The translations under genes were made by a program, and so were the position numbers. Of a stretch of DNA of 64,000 nt, positions 8,825 through 20,239 are shown piece by piece (within the stretch, counting starts at the first letter, position 1; every line of letters begins with the position of its first letter). Location of the stretch: positions 628,068 to 692,067 of the forward strand of contig JAVSML010024616.1 in assembly GCA_038503035.1 (NCBI GenBank), written 5' to 3'. The DNA comes from Crocodylus rhombifer (Eukaryota > Chordata > Crocodylia > Crocodylidae). A model generated the notes under the pieces. It was not told the DNA's origin and ran no database searches. It was given only the letters and a program-made list of their open reading frames with translations.

Positions 8825-11800
8825 CATAAATGCAGGATTAATATGAAACTTGCCACCTTTGGTATTTTACCTTCAAGTGTTCTTATCCCCATTCTTTCCT
8901 TCTCCCCAAACAACAGTCCCTTTTTTCTCCCATGCTACTCTGCTGCCTCCTTCCTCTTTAGATTAAGAAAAGTACCCTCCTCTCTCCCATTGCTGATTTG
9001 ATACGGGTTGATCTGGAGACATTTAGTTTAATATATGAACATTTCTCCAAAACTGCATTTAGTTCACTGTTAGAGCATGATAAGGGTTCTCTTCACTACT
9101 CTGACATCTTCTGGCATGATATTGGGCAAGTAATTGGAACTTTCTTTGCCTTTATTTCAACCTGGGAGGTAGCTAGATTCCAGTAACATAAAATATCAGA
9201 TTTATTCTTTGTAGGTAACACTGAAACACATTTCTTTTACAATAAGCTATATATATATGTCTGATTGATGGAGGCTTCTCCCCTTGTGAATTTACAACTG
9301 ATTTCATATGGTAATAGACTTTATACTTCCCAAATAACTATATGCTGGTCCTTGACCAGGATGGCATGCATGTGTCCTCAAATGGAGGGACTGTTGCCAT
9401 GTCCCAGTGTCTCTCACCATCCACTGGCCTTTAAAACCAAGAGAGTTAAGAGAAAATGACAAGACCTCTGGGAAACAGTATTTTGAACAGAATTGAGTTG
9501 AAGTGAATATAATCCTCAATGAAAGTTGCTAGCCTGATAACTTCTGAACTCCAGGCAAGCACAACACTGACAACATCAATGAAAACTTCTCAACAACACT
9601 CTATCTGTGAGATGGAACCACAAGCACAGATAGTCAAGGGACCACCACAAACTTTAGCTTTTCTGTTTACATAAGAAAAAAAAGAGAAAGACTGGTTTTG
9701 GAACTCACTTTCATACTTTATGCTTGGATAACAAGCATTGGAATAAAATCACGTTCTCACTTCATGAAGTAGCATGCATCATTTATTGCATGATGTCATA
9801 CAGTCATTGCCACCCTGGTCATGATGGTATCACCCTCTGCCCAGTAAGATACTATGAGGAGAAATTACTCTACTTTTATAGGAACAAATATATACCAGCT
9901 CAGGAACTTCTGCATTAAAGGACATCATACCAAATACTGAAATTTACCATGCACTGAAAAAGAGACAGAATGCCTTCAAATGAGGTTTTGATTAATTTGT
10001 ATAGCTTTTAATGGCAGTTTAAGATGTTTGTCCTGTTGTTGACTTCATCCCCTAAAAGATAAAGCAGCGGACAAACAAATTATAATCCTTTGCTAATCTC
10101 CAAGTGTAATGTCATATTGTACATATTTCAGTTCTTTTCTAGATGGTATAATTTTTATGCTTATGCACAGATGTACGATGATAGGTCTTCATTCTGCACT
10201 GTATAAGGGAGACGAAAGGAAATGTGCTTACCACTGTCAAAGTTGGAAAGAAGGCAGGGTAGATTTGAACCTTACAGACTAATTCAATCAGAGATGCATA
10301 CATTTTTGTAAACAGCAGTTTGCTTCATAGCTTCTGATGAACTAAGCCACAGCTTATGTGTTAGTCTGAAGTCAGGAAGAATACTTCTCTGCTCAAAGTT
10401 GGGAAGCCACACCAATCTGATACTCTATGAATCTGAAATTATTTTCAAAGCCAGCAAAATATCACTGATCAGAACTTATTAGTTCACTGATCAGAACTTA
10501 TTAGTATAAATGTTATGGGACCATATGTTTTTAAAAGATATCAAAAACTCAGTGAAGAATGCACTCGAGTTCAAACTAGTTTAATTAAAGAACCTTTACA
10601 ACAGAATAAAACACAACTGCATCCCATCTCCCAAAAAGACTCTAGACCCTGTGTGGATTAGATATGGGGACCTCAACAGGAATTTTTTTGGTAAGCAAGA
10701 TATAAAATTTCTTGTTCTCCAGTATATCAGAGGAGATTTTAATACAAGTATTAAGTAGGATGACCTTTAGAAATTATGATACAAAAGTAATCAATGTTAA
10801 TACAATGCAAGTGTTCTGCTCATTATGCATTTCTCCTCCCACAGGAACTATTGCCTAAACCACATGCCCATTAGAATACAGCAACCAGAGAAGGACTTTA
10901 CTCTTTAAGTCTGTGATATCGCCCAATGAGTATTTTAAAAGCAATCTTGTTTTCTGAAGCTGAAGCATACAAGGCAAGAACTCAGTGTTGGGCCAGTGAA
11001 CTCATGAGAAATCAGTCAGTAGTGCTATTCTTAGAAAATGCCTACTATCTGGGTGAAATGAGAATTTACTCTTCCCAGAGGAGTATAAAATCATGCATAA
11101 GGAAAGCAATTGTAATTGATGACTTCACAATAGTCCAGATATTTAACTGCCCTTCAAAAGTCCATTTCTGCCTTTTCCTTTTGATGCGATGCATCCAAAA
11201 ATGGGTACACATGGAGACTCCTGCTTCAGGGCTGCTAACAATATGTATGTATACGTTGGGTGCAGTTGCCAAATCAAATAAGAAACAGCAGCTCTACAGT
11301 GTTGGTACCCATAAGCAAGTCAAGGGCAAAGATGAACTGAATAATGAAATAGGCTTCACCAGTTCTATGGAGCACAGGAAACCCTTTTGATGATGGCTGC
11401 TAAGATTAACTAGTGAGCCTCCATTTTGAATTTGGACCCTCTTCAATATCTGGCTAGGTATTTCAAGTCAAACACTATTACCTGCAAGTACTCTTCCACA
11501 AGAAAAAAAACAGAGCAAAGGCCAAATCTTCCTTAGTAAGGGGTCAGTTATACTTCCCCAATTTGAAGCACATGGTAAATATTATTTCTGTTATATTGAA
11601 CCAAGTAAAGACAGGCAACATGTTTAACTAACTTCTCACTGAGTGTTCCTGAGGGGTCACCTGAGCATCAAGGCTGATAAAAGGAAAGGCCCAATCCCAA
11701 GGTAAACCCAGCAAAGGAAGGCGAAAGGTAGTAGCCACTGATGTTCAGGCAGGCTGCATGAGAGGAATCCCTGGTCAAAGTGAACCCCTGAGATGACTGT

Positions 11801-12236
11801 GAAAGATGAATAAAGATATAAACAAGGCCAGACAGTTAATTCATAGGGCAAGCAGCCCTGGAAAAGGGATACAATAATAAATTATAATAAATGAGAATTA
11901 TAATAAATGAGAAAGATGAAAAGCCATGAAGCCCCAATCTGCAATATCCTCTGGTTGCTCTGCCTGCCTTCCTACTGTTGCTTGCTGCTTAGGCAGAGTT
12001 TTTTTCAGGTTTCTACTCAGCATTCTCTAAAACACTGTCCTTTTTCTATTTAGTGTCCACTTCAGAATATATCAGTGTTGTTAGCAGTCTCTCTACTAGA
12101 GCTAGAAGGTCTTTCCTGTCTGCTGTTGCTTTAGCTCTGGCAGAGCAAACCAAGGAGATCCTTTCCTCAAAAACAAAGAGATTTCCCTAGGGCTCTGATT
12201 TGTCCTTAAAGTAACAGAATAAAATGATGTCTTGAC
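8825..12236. other. Low-copy intronic sequence
   Basis: AT-rich sequence without coding signal. The 154-codon frame at 10926-11390 has no recognisable domain and is not called. 10255-10380 contains ACAGACTAATTC and GCTTCTGATGAACTAAGCC, which resemble a decayed dispersed repeat of turtle/crocodilian type. A 22-bp tandem duplication lies at 10462-10505. Confidence 0.5.
10462..10505 (+). repeat. 22-bp perfect tandem duplication
   Basis: TCACTGATCAGAACTTATTA followed by GT occurs twice in direct succession (10462-10483 and 10484-10505) without mismatch. Confidence 0.95.
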
Positions 12237-12600
12237 ATTCAATGGGCATGTGAGCATTTAATGCGCATTAGCTCAATTTAAGGTACATTAAGGTGCATCT
12301 ATACTGCATGCCCTTAATGCACCTTTATATGGTGATATAAGGCTATTTGAGCCTGAATTTGACACCTGCATAAAGCAGGTATCAAATTACTGCACAAATA
12401 GTTAAATCGCATTAGCAAACATGTAGACGTGCTAATGTACATTGACGCAGTTTGTGTCCATTGACTTGGAATTAACTTTAGTCCCAAATCAGTCCGCACA
12501 CCATGTTAATGCACATTAGCACCTAAATCACCTTTAATGCACATTAGGCTAATGTGTATTAAGTTAGACATGCATAAAAGCACGTGTAGACATGCTCAGT
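12237..12600. mobile_element. Foldback element rich in TTAATGCRCATTA motifs
   Basis: Repeated TTTAATGCGCATTAGC, TTAATGCACATTAG and GCTAATGTGTATTAAG motifs occur in both orientations. ACATGTAGACGTGCTAATG lies near the centre and GTGTAGACATGCTC at the right end. The architecture matches a short foldback DNA transposon. A target duplication was not resolved. Confidence 0.55.
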
Positions 12601-14054
12601 AAGAAGCAAAAATACAGGCCTGTGAAAGCTCCTTCTTGGGGGGCTTGTCTACCACCCCTTCTCCAAGATACCTATATCTCTTTCTTTCTTTTCACCTATG
12701 GTACTGTTATTTCTACTCTATATATTCTATGAGAACCCAACATGCTAAACTTATTTCTCTCCAAAAGGCAGTAACTTATCTACCTCACCAAGAGTTTTAG
12801 ACATGTTAACTGGTTGCTCCTTCATTGCCTATTTTAGAATCCTCCTCCTGGGTTCTAGGTCCTCCACTAAAATATTTCAATTACAACTACCTAATATCAT
12901 CTCTACTATATTTTTCTAGTTCCCTTGACTAAGTTTTTGTCTATTTCCCATCAGCTACTCTCTTCCATGGGGCAATGTGAACCTGCCCTCTGTAATCAGA
13001 TGATTCCCTAACTTTTCAAAGCTCATCTTTTTGTGGCATATATGTTCTTAACAGTCTTCAATCAAATCATATTATCTGCGCTTCTACTCACTTTCTTTAT
13101 TCCTCAAACTTGGCCATATGGTCTTTCCCAACTACAGGCATTCCAGAACTGAGGATGCTATGAGGTGTACTATAATCTACTCAGTTTTTTTGCTATGAGT
13201 ATTTATACACAGTACAGTTTGTGTATTATATCCTATCAATCTTCTTAGCTAACAGTATAACTTGTCAACTATTATGATAAATTATCCTTGTGGATCTGTA
13301 GAATCTGAATTAGATTTTTCATAAGAAGCTAATGTGATTAAAGTATCCATTGACTTCTGGCTCTTTTGAAAATTCCAGTCTCTATCTATAAACTTGCAAT
13401 ATTCATTTTTTTCCTCCTTCAACTTAGTCCCAACAAATCTTTCAATTTCTATGACAAAACAACATAGGTCATTTTTTCCAGTGATAAGCACCTTCTTTCT
13501 ATCCCACCTTGTGGAGTTTAACTAAGGCTATCTTTTTAAAATCTCCTTAAAACTTTGAAAAGTTGAACTGGCTTAATTTTATCCATTGGGTACATACTTC
13601 AGTTTTGCTCACACATGCAAATTGTTTGATTGCTTGGAGTTACTGATTAACCAGTCTGCAGAGCTGATTACCTGATTATCTGAGAGGCTAATCCTTTAGT
13701 TTGATTTTGTGGCATTTGACAGTCTGAATAATTTTCTAATTACTTTAAGTTTTCAAGTGATTTTATAAATATAACTAGGAAAGGGGAAAGAGGGTAAGAA
13801 TCTGTGTAGAGGTAAAGTTTTCCTAGTAATTTTCTTCTTGTGACAGTTGCACGGAATTTTCTTTTTGGTTTACCAAGGTTTTAAAAAGTTCCAAAAACTA
13901 ACAAAAAATGCTCCTAGACCAAACTTCTTGTAAAATCTTTAATGCTATTTACAAAAGTGCACTTCAGATTTTGACTGTGTACAATTTTAATTTACAGAAT
14001 CAAACTCATAGTGTTAATAATGTACCTCTAAATTACAAACATAAGATGCCTATA
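12601..14054. other. Low-copy AT-rich intronic sequence
   Basis: No gene or repeat family recognised. Pyrimidine-rich on the plus strand between about 12640 and 13100. Confidence 0.5.
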
Positions 14055-14375
14055 CATGTGCTCCAGGGTGGGGGTTAAAGGGGCATTTTAATGTGAGTGG
14101 CTCTCAGGAGCCGCTCCAATTAAAATGCTAGAGCATGTCATGTATTCAGTGCTACATTTCAAAATGGTTATAGGGGAGCTTAAATTAAAGCTTATTCAAT
14201 GAACTTTAGTTAAAGCACTCCTACCACTACTCTGAAATATGGAATGCTGAGTACATGAGACATTGCAGCACACTGGAACATTCTAATTACAATGCTCCAT
14301 TAGACTTGATTAATCGAGTCTGCTTCGACACACTCTAATCAGAATGCACTGGAGCATGAGCACCCTTAAGCATTA
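14055..14375. mobile_element. Foldback element, family A copy 1
   Basis: It runs from TATACATGTGCTCCAGGG to GGAGCATGAGCACCC, with imperfect terminal inverted repeats. The interior holds a further inverted pair around TTCAATGAACTTTAGTTAAA. The same order of motifs occurs at 16200-16490 and 35072-35347. It lies only about 220 bp downstream of the AKT3 exon in the direction of transcription. Confidence 0.65.
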
Positions 14376-14597
14376 ACTAGTAGATATTTATCTGTAAAAC
14401 TAACATTTAATATTTGATGTATATCTACGCCCCTTTATACACATATTCATGAGTCATGTACAACCAATGACAGCACCTAAAATAACTGAATATTTTAAGC
14501 AAAATCAGTTTCACAATACCTTATGCAAGACATTCAGTGACTTACAGAACATTTAAATGCTGTAGATATAATAGATGCTGAAGAGATTTAGACTTAC

Positions 14598-14723
14598 TTG
14601 CCACTGAAAAGTTGTTGAGGGGATATGGCAGATCTACATCTTGGGGCTTCTCTTTATATCCTATGAAAGATCCATCCGTCTTCAACAGAAAGTATCTTGG
14701 ACGCCAGTTTTTTATATATTCTC
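14598..14723 (-). CDS. AKT3: AKT3 coding exon (PH-domain segment, second coding exon)
   Basis: AKT3 is a cytosolic serine/threonine kinase recruited to the plasma membrane when its N-terminal PH domain binds PIP3. Read on the minus strand, this exon starts after a pyrimidine-rich tract and ATATAG acceptor and ends at CAA followed by the donor GTAAGTC. It is 126 bp long, with two bases completing a split Gly and one base beginning the next Lys. The translation begins [15 protein letters not shown] and ends LNNFSVA, corresponding to residues 16-58. Visible functional residues are Glu17 (codon 14719-14721, the position of the known activating E17K change), the phosphoinositide-binding Arg23 and Arg25, and Asn53. 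The paralogues are excluded: AKT1 and AKT2 have KTWRP rather than KNWRP here and lack the DVDLPYP stretch. There are no stops or frameshifts, so this looks like a functional exon. The gene runs from high to low coordinates. Confidence 0.97.
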
Positions 14724-16199
14724 CTATATGAACAAATAAATAATGATATTAAGGAAGGAAATTAATTACAATGCTATATAACTGTCCAACAAAAAGTTTC
14801 CAAACTGCTTGAATGATTTCCTTCACTTTCAAGAGAAAAATAAAATAAGCTCACAATTAAATCCAAATCAATTCTGTTTTTATCCAATTTTACACTTCTA
14901 AAATTTTTTTGCAACTTACTCCTTCAGAGTCATTTGACTCTATATTTTATGATTTTGAATGAATTCTAAAGCTATTAAAATGGAAGGACTTAAAATATTC
15001 CTACAGGATTATCAATTAATTTCAGTAAAAAACTTTTAAGGAAATAAAGAGCTGTCATAATGAAATTTTACTCCTAAACAATTTTAACTTTCTCCAAAGA
15101 ACCTTGGCAGACATTACACTTAAGACATGATTAACCAGTTAATCAAGTCTTAAATAGTAACACAGCCACACATTCAGGCAATTAACAGTGCGATAAAATG
15201 GGAAATAAGCCACAAAATTATCCCACAAAATATATGTAAAATGTTGCGGATGGTTTCCATTGCACCCTAAACTAAACATGTATCAAGGTCCCCAATATGC
15301 AGTCAATGACAAGAGGCTGCTGATTGTGTCCCAGCCCTCAGACTTCACTGAAGTCAGCTGAAGAATCCAGTGCCATCCTGGGACTAAAACTATTCATAAT
15401 CTCCTGCTCTCCCTGCACTGGCAAGTAGTAATGATGCAACTGGGATATGATCCCCCATCCCAAAAATCACTCCTTCTGTCTGCCAAACATGTGGCAATCC
15501 AAGAGGCAGCAGTTGCTGGGATCTTATCATGCCATTAAATGAATGTGTTCCAGGGGCCCAAGATGAAAAAAAATAAATAAAACTGCAGTGTTGACTTAAT
15601 ACTTGTAATGATCCTTTGTCTTCTCAATGACAAGGATATTTTTATACATTATCTTATCCCCATGGAATAAAAAACCACATTCAAGGCAACACACAGAAAT
15701 ATTTTGTAAATTCATAGCTTTTCTACAACAGTCCTTTTAAGGCTTCCAATACAACTTTCTGTTACCTTCAAGCAGAACAAAGTGTCTTACATCTAAAGAA
15801 CATAAGCGTTATGCTTCTCCAATCTGACTCTAAATACCTACATTCTCACAAGGTGAAAAATCTGTCTAAAGTTTATATTTTTGCCCTAAGACTGAATATT
15901 TTATTTTTTCAAAACATACAATTCAGGCTATAACATGAAAATAAGGAAAGCACTACATATGGTGGAAGGGATCTTTAGAAAATGAACTTAAAAGTAAATG
16001 AACCGAGGCCAGAAGCAGGAAAATAAATGGAAGTAGCAAATTATCCAAGGTGAAGACTCAACAAATCATAAGGCTATTACAGCTCAGGAAAATATACATA
16101 TCAAATACATAAAATGACAGCACACGATGCTGTATTTTGCTGGTGCCATCTATTTGTAACTAAAGGAATCTTAAGATTTGCAACAATGCAAGGAATCTA
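14724..16199. other. Intronic sequence flanking the AKT3 acceptor
   Basis: AT-rich, with no open frame or transposon recognised. The first 50 bases next to the exon carry the polypyrimidine tract (read on the minus strand) and possible branch-point region. Confidence 0.6.
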
Positions 16200-16202
16200 A
16201 GG

Positions 16203-16490
16203 GCACCGACAGACGTGCAACAATTAACTCCTTTAATTGAATCTGCTGGAACATGGTAATTACTGTGCTCCAGCAGACTCCAATGTCACATACATCAGCA
16301 TCTTCCATGCTAAAAAATGCTGGCGGGGCGCTTTAATTATGCATTCAGCGAGCTTTACTTAAAGCGCTCCCACTGCCTTTTTTCACTGCAGGGACACTGA
16401 TGCATGTGGCACTCTAGGCACTTTAATTACCATGGCTCTCAAAGCTGCTCTAATTGCCCCACTCCAGGAGCATGTGTATAAGCACCCTAA
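16203..16490. mobile_element. Foldback element, family A copy 2 (opposite orientation)
   Basis: It runs from GGGCACCGACAGACGTGC to GAGCATGTGTATAAGCACCC. The bases just outside are TAA on both sides, compatible with a 3-bp TWA duplication of PIF/Harbinger-type elements. The core TTCAGCGAGCTTTACTTAAA corresponds to the core of the copies at 14055 and 35072. Confidence 0.65.
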
Positions 16491-16495
16491 GTGAC

Positions 16496-17245
16496 TTCAA
16501 TTTTTCTTAGATGTAACTACTCAGATAATGAACTCCCATATACCTAATTTGATAACTCTCACACTTCTATCAGTTCTGGATTTCCAATACTAATGACATA
16601 CGCCTCGATCTAGATCATGGCTCTCCTACTTATAAGCAGCCAGATGCTGCAAAATATGAGTTACCTGCCATACAGACCCCTCCCAGCACAATGGCTATGC
16701 CAACTCCTTGGCCTGCCCAACAGAAATGGGGAAGCTCAGACACCCAGGAAGCAGCAGGAGCACTCTGGGCAGTGGGAGCCCATGGGCAACATGTTAACTA
16801 TTCACAAGCTGCCTGTAGCCCATGGGGCTTACCTAGATTTTACGTAACTTCTTTGCAATTATGTCACTGTTCATTTTAAGGAAAACCAAAAAATATGACA
16901 ATTCAGAATAACTGCTTTGGGCTAGCAACTGCTTTCACTCAAATGTCTGTACATTACATTGAACAACAGGGCTATGACTTAATGGTGATCTTTAGACTCT
17001 AGAAAAATATAATGGTCAAAGAGTTGTATATATATTATAATATATAGTGAAAGGATTTATCAATTTATATGAGTTTCGAAAAAATCTTAAAACAGTGCCA
17101 TTATTACTGAAAACCTTTTTTTCTAATATGAACTTTGTACTTGTTTAAACACAAACAATGAGATAAAGCATGGTCATATTCTGCATTCTAAGCTTATATA
17201 TTTTATAAATTAATGAATAAAGATTCAGTACATTTATATTATAAT
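16496..17245. other. Intronic sequence without a recognised element
   Basis: AT-rich, with short open frames near 16617-16879 that lack any family resemblance. TATATATTATAATATATA lies near 17027. Confidence 0.5.
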
Positions 17246-17264
17246 GAGTCGTCAGACCAAGTTT

Positions 17265-17307
17265 CCTGTTGTTAACCAGTTTTGGGATGAAACTGGTTAA
17301 CAACAGG
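17265..17307. repeat. Perfect 18-bp hairpin
   Basis: CCTGTTGTTAACCAGTTT and its exact reverse complement are separated by a 7-base loop (17283-17289). It sits at the left edge of the GC-rich block that follows. Confidence 0.95.
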
Positions 17308-18560
17308 CCCCAATCCAAAAATGCAGTTAAGCATATTGTTGCTGCTAGGTGTTATAGGGCTTCAGCCCTTCTTGATTGGCATCTTGCTCCCCAGCGATGT
17401 CAGGGTGATGTCCGGATTCAGCACCACCAAGATGATTCGGGTGCTGTATCTACTTCCCTACCACATCTTTGACGTTCATTGTTCTTTTTCTTGGGAAGCA
17501 GTTCCCTGTAGGTGGCCCGAGGAGATCTCAACCCTGGGTTTCTTCATGAGACTCCAACCTCCCCTTCACCCCAACCTCACCATATCTACAGCCAGGGGAG
17601 GACTCTGCTCTCCACAGATCTTACACCAGGATGATCCTATCTCATCCACATCACCCGCCTCCACAAGTCAGGTTGTCTTGGTCGTCACTCCTCCCAAGGC
17701 CATCCTTCATCTTTGGACTGTGGCCTGGGCAACTAAACATGCCCTGGTCTAGGGTTAATGGTAACTTAAAACTGAACATAAGAGGTCAGCCCGTCTGCTC
17801 ATAGGTTCTTGGGATCTTGTCTCCCAGGGGCCTTCAGTCTCACCAAGGACTCCACCAACCCTCTCTGCCTAGTAGGTGTTTGGAAGGCTTGGCCACCCTA
17901 TATCAGGACCCAGCTGGCTCTCTCGGGCAAGCCCCCCTTGGGTCCACGTCCCTTACCCCTTGGAGCCTGCCTGACTTGTGGCTAGGCTTCTTGGGTCCCA
18001 GCAGCCAGTGCTGCCTGGGTCTCCCATGCTGGGCTCTGTGGTCTCCCACACCTCCCTCCTGGCAGAGCTCCCTTGGGGTGTCAGCAGCCCCTTGCTGCCC
18101 CTCCCTGTCACGGTACATGGGTATCCTGTCAGGGTTGTGGCCCTTCTCCTGAGCATCCCAGGGGACTGCTCTCCTTCAGTGGAGCTCCCCAGTGTCTCTG
18201 TGCTCCTGGGGCTTGAGCTCCCTGTCCGACATGCTGGTGTTTTCTGGCAGATGCTCAGCCTCCTTCCCCCGCATCCAGGCTTGTGCTCCCTCACTCTGCA
18301 GCCGGTATCTCCCTGCCGGCATTCCTCTCCATTCTCCCCAGCACCCACCCCAGCCTTTTGAGCAGTCTGTGCTTCACCAAAGCCACACCCCCAGCGTTCA
18401 CCAATTCCCAGGCTCAGGCAGCTCCGGAATTGCTGAGCCTGTGTTGGAATCTCTCTCCAGCTGCCGTTTATCTTCGCCCCTGCGGTGAGTAATGGGGGGC
18501 ATCGGGAGGCAGTCTCAGGCAAGCTAGTGGGATTTTTGCCTTCCCTCTCACACATATGAT
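17308..18560. other. GC-rich block of unknown origin
   Basis: This block is far more GC-rich than the surrounding intron, and its plus strand is rich in C and T. It permits several chance open frames (17321-17752 plus, 17953-18555 minus), none with a recognisable domain, start context or splice arrangement. The abrupt left edge at a hairpin and return to AT-rich DNA after 18560 suggest an inserted element, perhaps a retroviral-type non-coding segment or a nonautonomous transposon. No terminal repeats were matched, so the family stays open. Confidence 0.35.
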
Positions 18561-19044
18561 CAACTTCCAGTCATAACAGAACTTCTCATGCGATTAAAAC
18601 TCAGTAAGAGAATAACTGCTTTTTCATTCTGGGACCATGATATGAAATATATATGGAAAATTCACTTGCCTACTCACTAATAACAAATAGAAAGCTTCCT
18701 TACAGAATGTTAAGTAATTCATTTTTACAGTACTTAAACTTTGATTTAAAAAACTCTAATCTGCTTGCAGAGACTACATTTAGTTAATCAGTACACAGAG
18801 ACAGGGCTATCTTCCTCAACCTGCAGGCACACAAATGACTGGATAAGCTATAATCAGAAATATAGCAGGTAGTCATGTTATTTATGAAACAGGAAGCTTA
18901 AACGCACATAGAAAGGAAAGGCTGAAGGAAAGACAAAATATCAGGTATTTTTTACTTTGAACTGGTTTGGAGTACAGGAAAAGACATAGCTGTTTGCTCC
19001 TCAAGGTACTAAAAAGACAAGGAACCTTCAATTTTTCAAATACC
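18561..19044. other. Low-copy AT-rich intronic sequence
   Basis: No gene or repeat was recognised between the GC-rich block and the CR1 cluster. Confidence 0.5.
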
Positions 19045-19575
19045 TAATACTCATGTTATCCTCCCGCTGTACTCAGCCTTGGGGAGGCTGCAGCCGGAGT
19101 ACTGCATACAATTTTGGGCTCCACAATTCAAGAAGGACGTGGAGAAGCTTAAGGAGGAGGCAAGCCACGCGCATGATCAGAGGGCAAGAGAACAGGACTT
19201 ATGAAGAGAAGCTAAGAGCCATGGGACTCTTCAGCCTGGAAAAGCACAGGGTCAGGGGTGACCTGGTGAAAGCCTGTAAGTATATAAGGGATGTGAATTA
19301 GGATCTCGGGGAATGCCTGTTCACCTGAGCGCCCTAAGGGATGACAAGGTCCAGCTGTCATAAACTCCTCCAAGACTGTTTTAGGTGATGAAAGGAAAAG
19401 CTTCTTTACTGTCCAACCCCCAAGGCCTGAAGTAGACTTCCTCGAGAGGTGGTGCAAGCACCTACTCTGGACACTTTTAAGAAACATCTGCATGCTTATC
19501 TTCCTGGGATCCTTTGACCCAAACTGACTTCCTGCCCCTGGGGTAGGGGGCTGGACTCAACGATCACGTCCGTGC
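19045..19575 (+). mobile_element. CR1 LINE fragment (C-terminal ORF2 and UTR)
   Basis: It starts inside ORF2 at sequence encoding [22 protein letters not shown] residues, continues with AMGLFSLEKHRVRGDL and ends with GACTTCCTGCCCCTGGGG and GGACTCAACGATCACGTC. A small deletion has removed the RVQRR segment and shifted the frame near 19150. The tail is cut off and joins another CR1 copy at about 19575. Confidence 0.85.
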
Positions 19576-19581
19576 AAGCCG

Positions 19582-20230
19582 ATGTTGGTGCCCAGGGTGG
19601 ATGACTGGAGACCCCTGAGGTTAAAATCTGTGGGGAACACGGCACAGGGGACAACGGTGGGAGTCTACTACAGACCTCCCACTCAAAGTCAAGAGCTTGA
19701 CAAGGAGTTCACCCAGGAACTGGCTGAGGCTGCATCCTCCAGGAACATGGTTGTCATGGGTGACTTCAATTACCCAGCCATCTCATGGGAGGATCACTCA
19801 GCAAAATCCAAGCGGTCGCAAAGCTTCCTATTCTGCGTGGCTGACCCCTACCTGACTCCAGAAGTCTATGGGACAAGAGAGCGCTGCTCAACCTGATACT
19901 GGCTAGTGGGGATGACCTAATCAGCAACCTAGTGATAGACGGGAAGCTGGGTGACAGCGACCACAAGCTGGTCACCTTCACCATCCGCCGTAAAGCAGGC
20001 GAGTCAGTCAGCAACATGGAAGTCCTTAACTTCAGGAAAGCCAACTTTGACAAGCTCAGGAGGCTTGTCAGTCAGGCCCTAAAGGACCACAACCCCAGGG
20101 GGAGGGGAGTTCAGCATGAGTGGTTCCTCCTCAAGGGAGCAATCCTCAATGCACAAGCTAATTCTATTCCATCTCAAAGGAAAAGCAGAAGAGAGCACAG
20201 CAGCCCCCCTGGCTCTCCAAGGATCTAGCA
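19582..20230 (+). pseudogene. CR1 endonuclease domain, C-terminal half (frameshifted)
   Basis: The first frame (19582-19896) has DWRPLRLKS, VGVYYRPPTQSQELDKEF and VVMGDFNYPAISWE, the GDFN block of the endonuclease/exonuclease/phosphatase fold. The second frame (19932-20228) has GDSDHKLVTF, containing the catalytic SDH. A frameshift near 19860-19925 separates them. The N-terminal catalytic part is missing because of 5' truncation. Confidence 0.87.
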
Positions 20231-20239
20231 GACTTCCTG

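Larger units (their letters stand above)
1..14597 (-). other. AKT3: AKT3 intron downstream of the exon (partial)
   Basis: This begins with the donor GTAAGTC at 14597-14591 and continues to the left edge. The next AKT3 exon, which encodes the second half of the PH domain, was looked for on the minus strand and not found. The left 8.8 kb is largely transposon-derived, while 8.8-14.6 kb is mostly low-copy. Confidence 0.85.

Noticed and set aside
8158..8913. 251-codon open frame on the minus strand
   Set aside because: It spans a CR1 tail and a hAT-like insertion with a clear target duplication, has no recognisable domain, and owes its length to GC-rich composition.
10926..11390. 154-codon plus-strand frame as a possible exon or gene
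   Set aside because: No domain, no splice-site support and unremarkable AT-rich intronic surroundings.
17321..17752. 143-codon frame with a hydrophobic start (LLLLGVIGL)
   Set aside because: It looks like a signal peptide, but nothing downstream resembles a known protein, and the start overlaps the region just after a transposon-like hairpin.
17953..18555. 200-codon open frame on the minus strand
   Set aside because: Low-complexity product of a GC-rich block; the opposite strand is equally open and no motif or splice context supports it.
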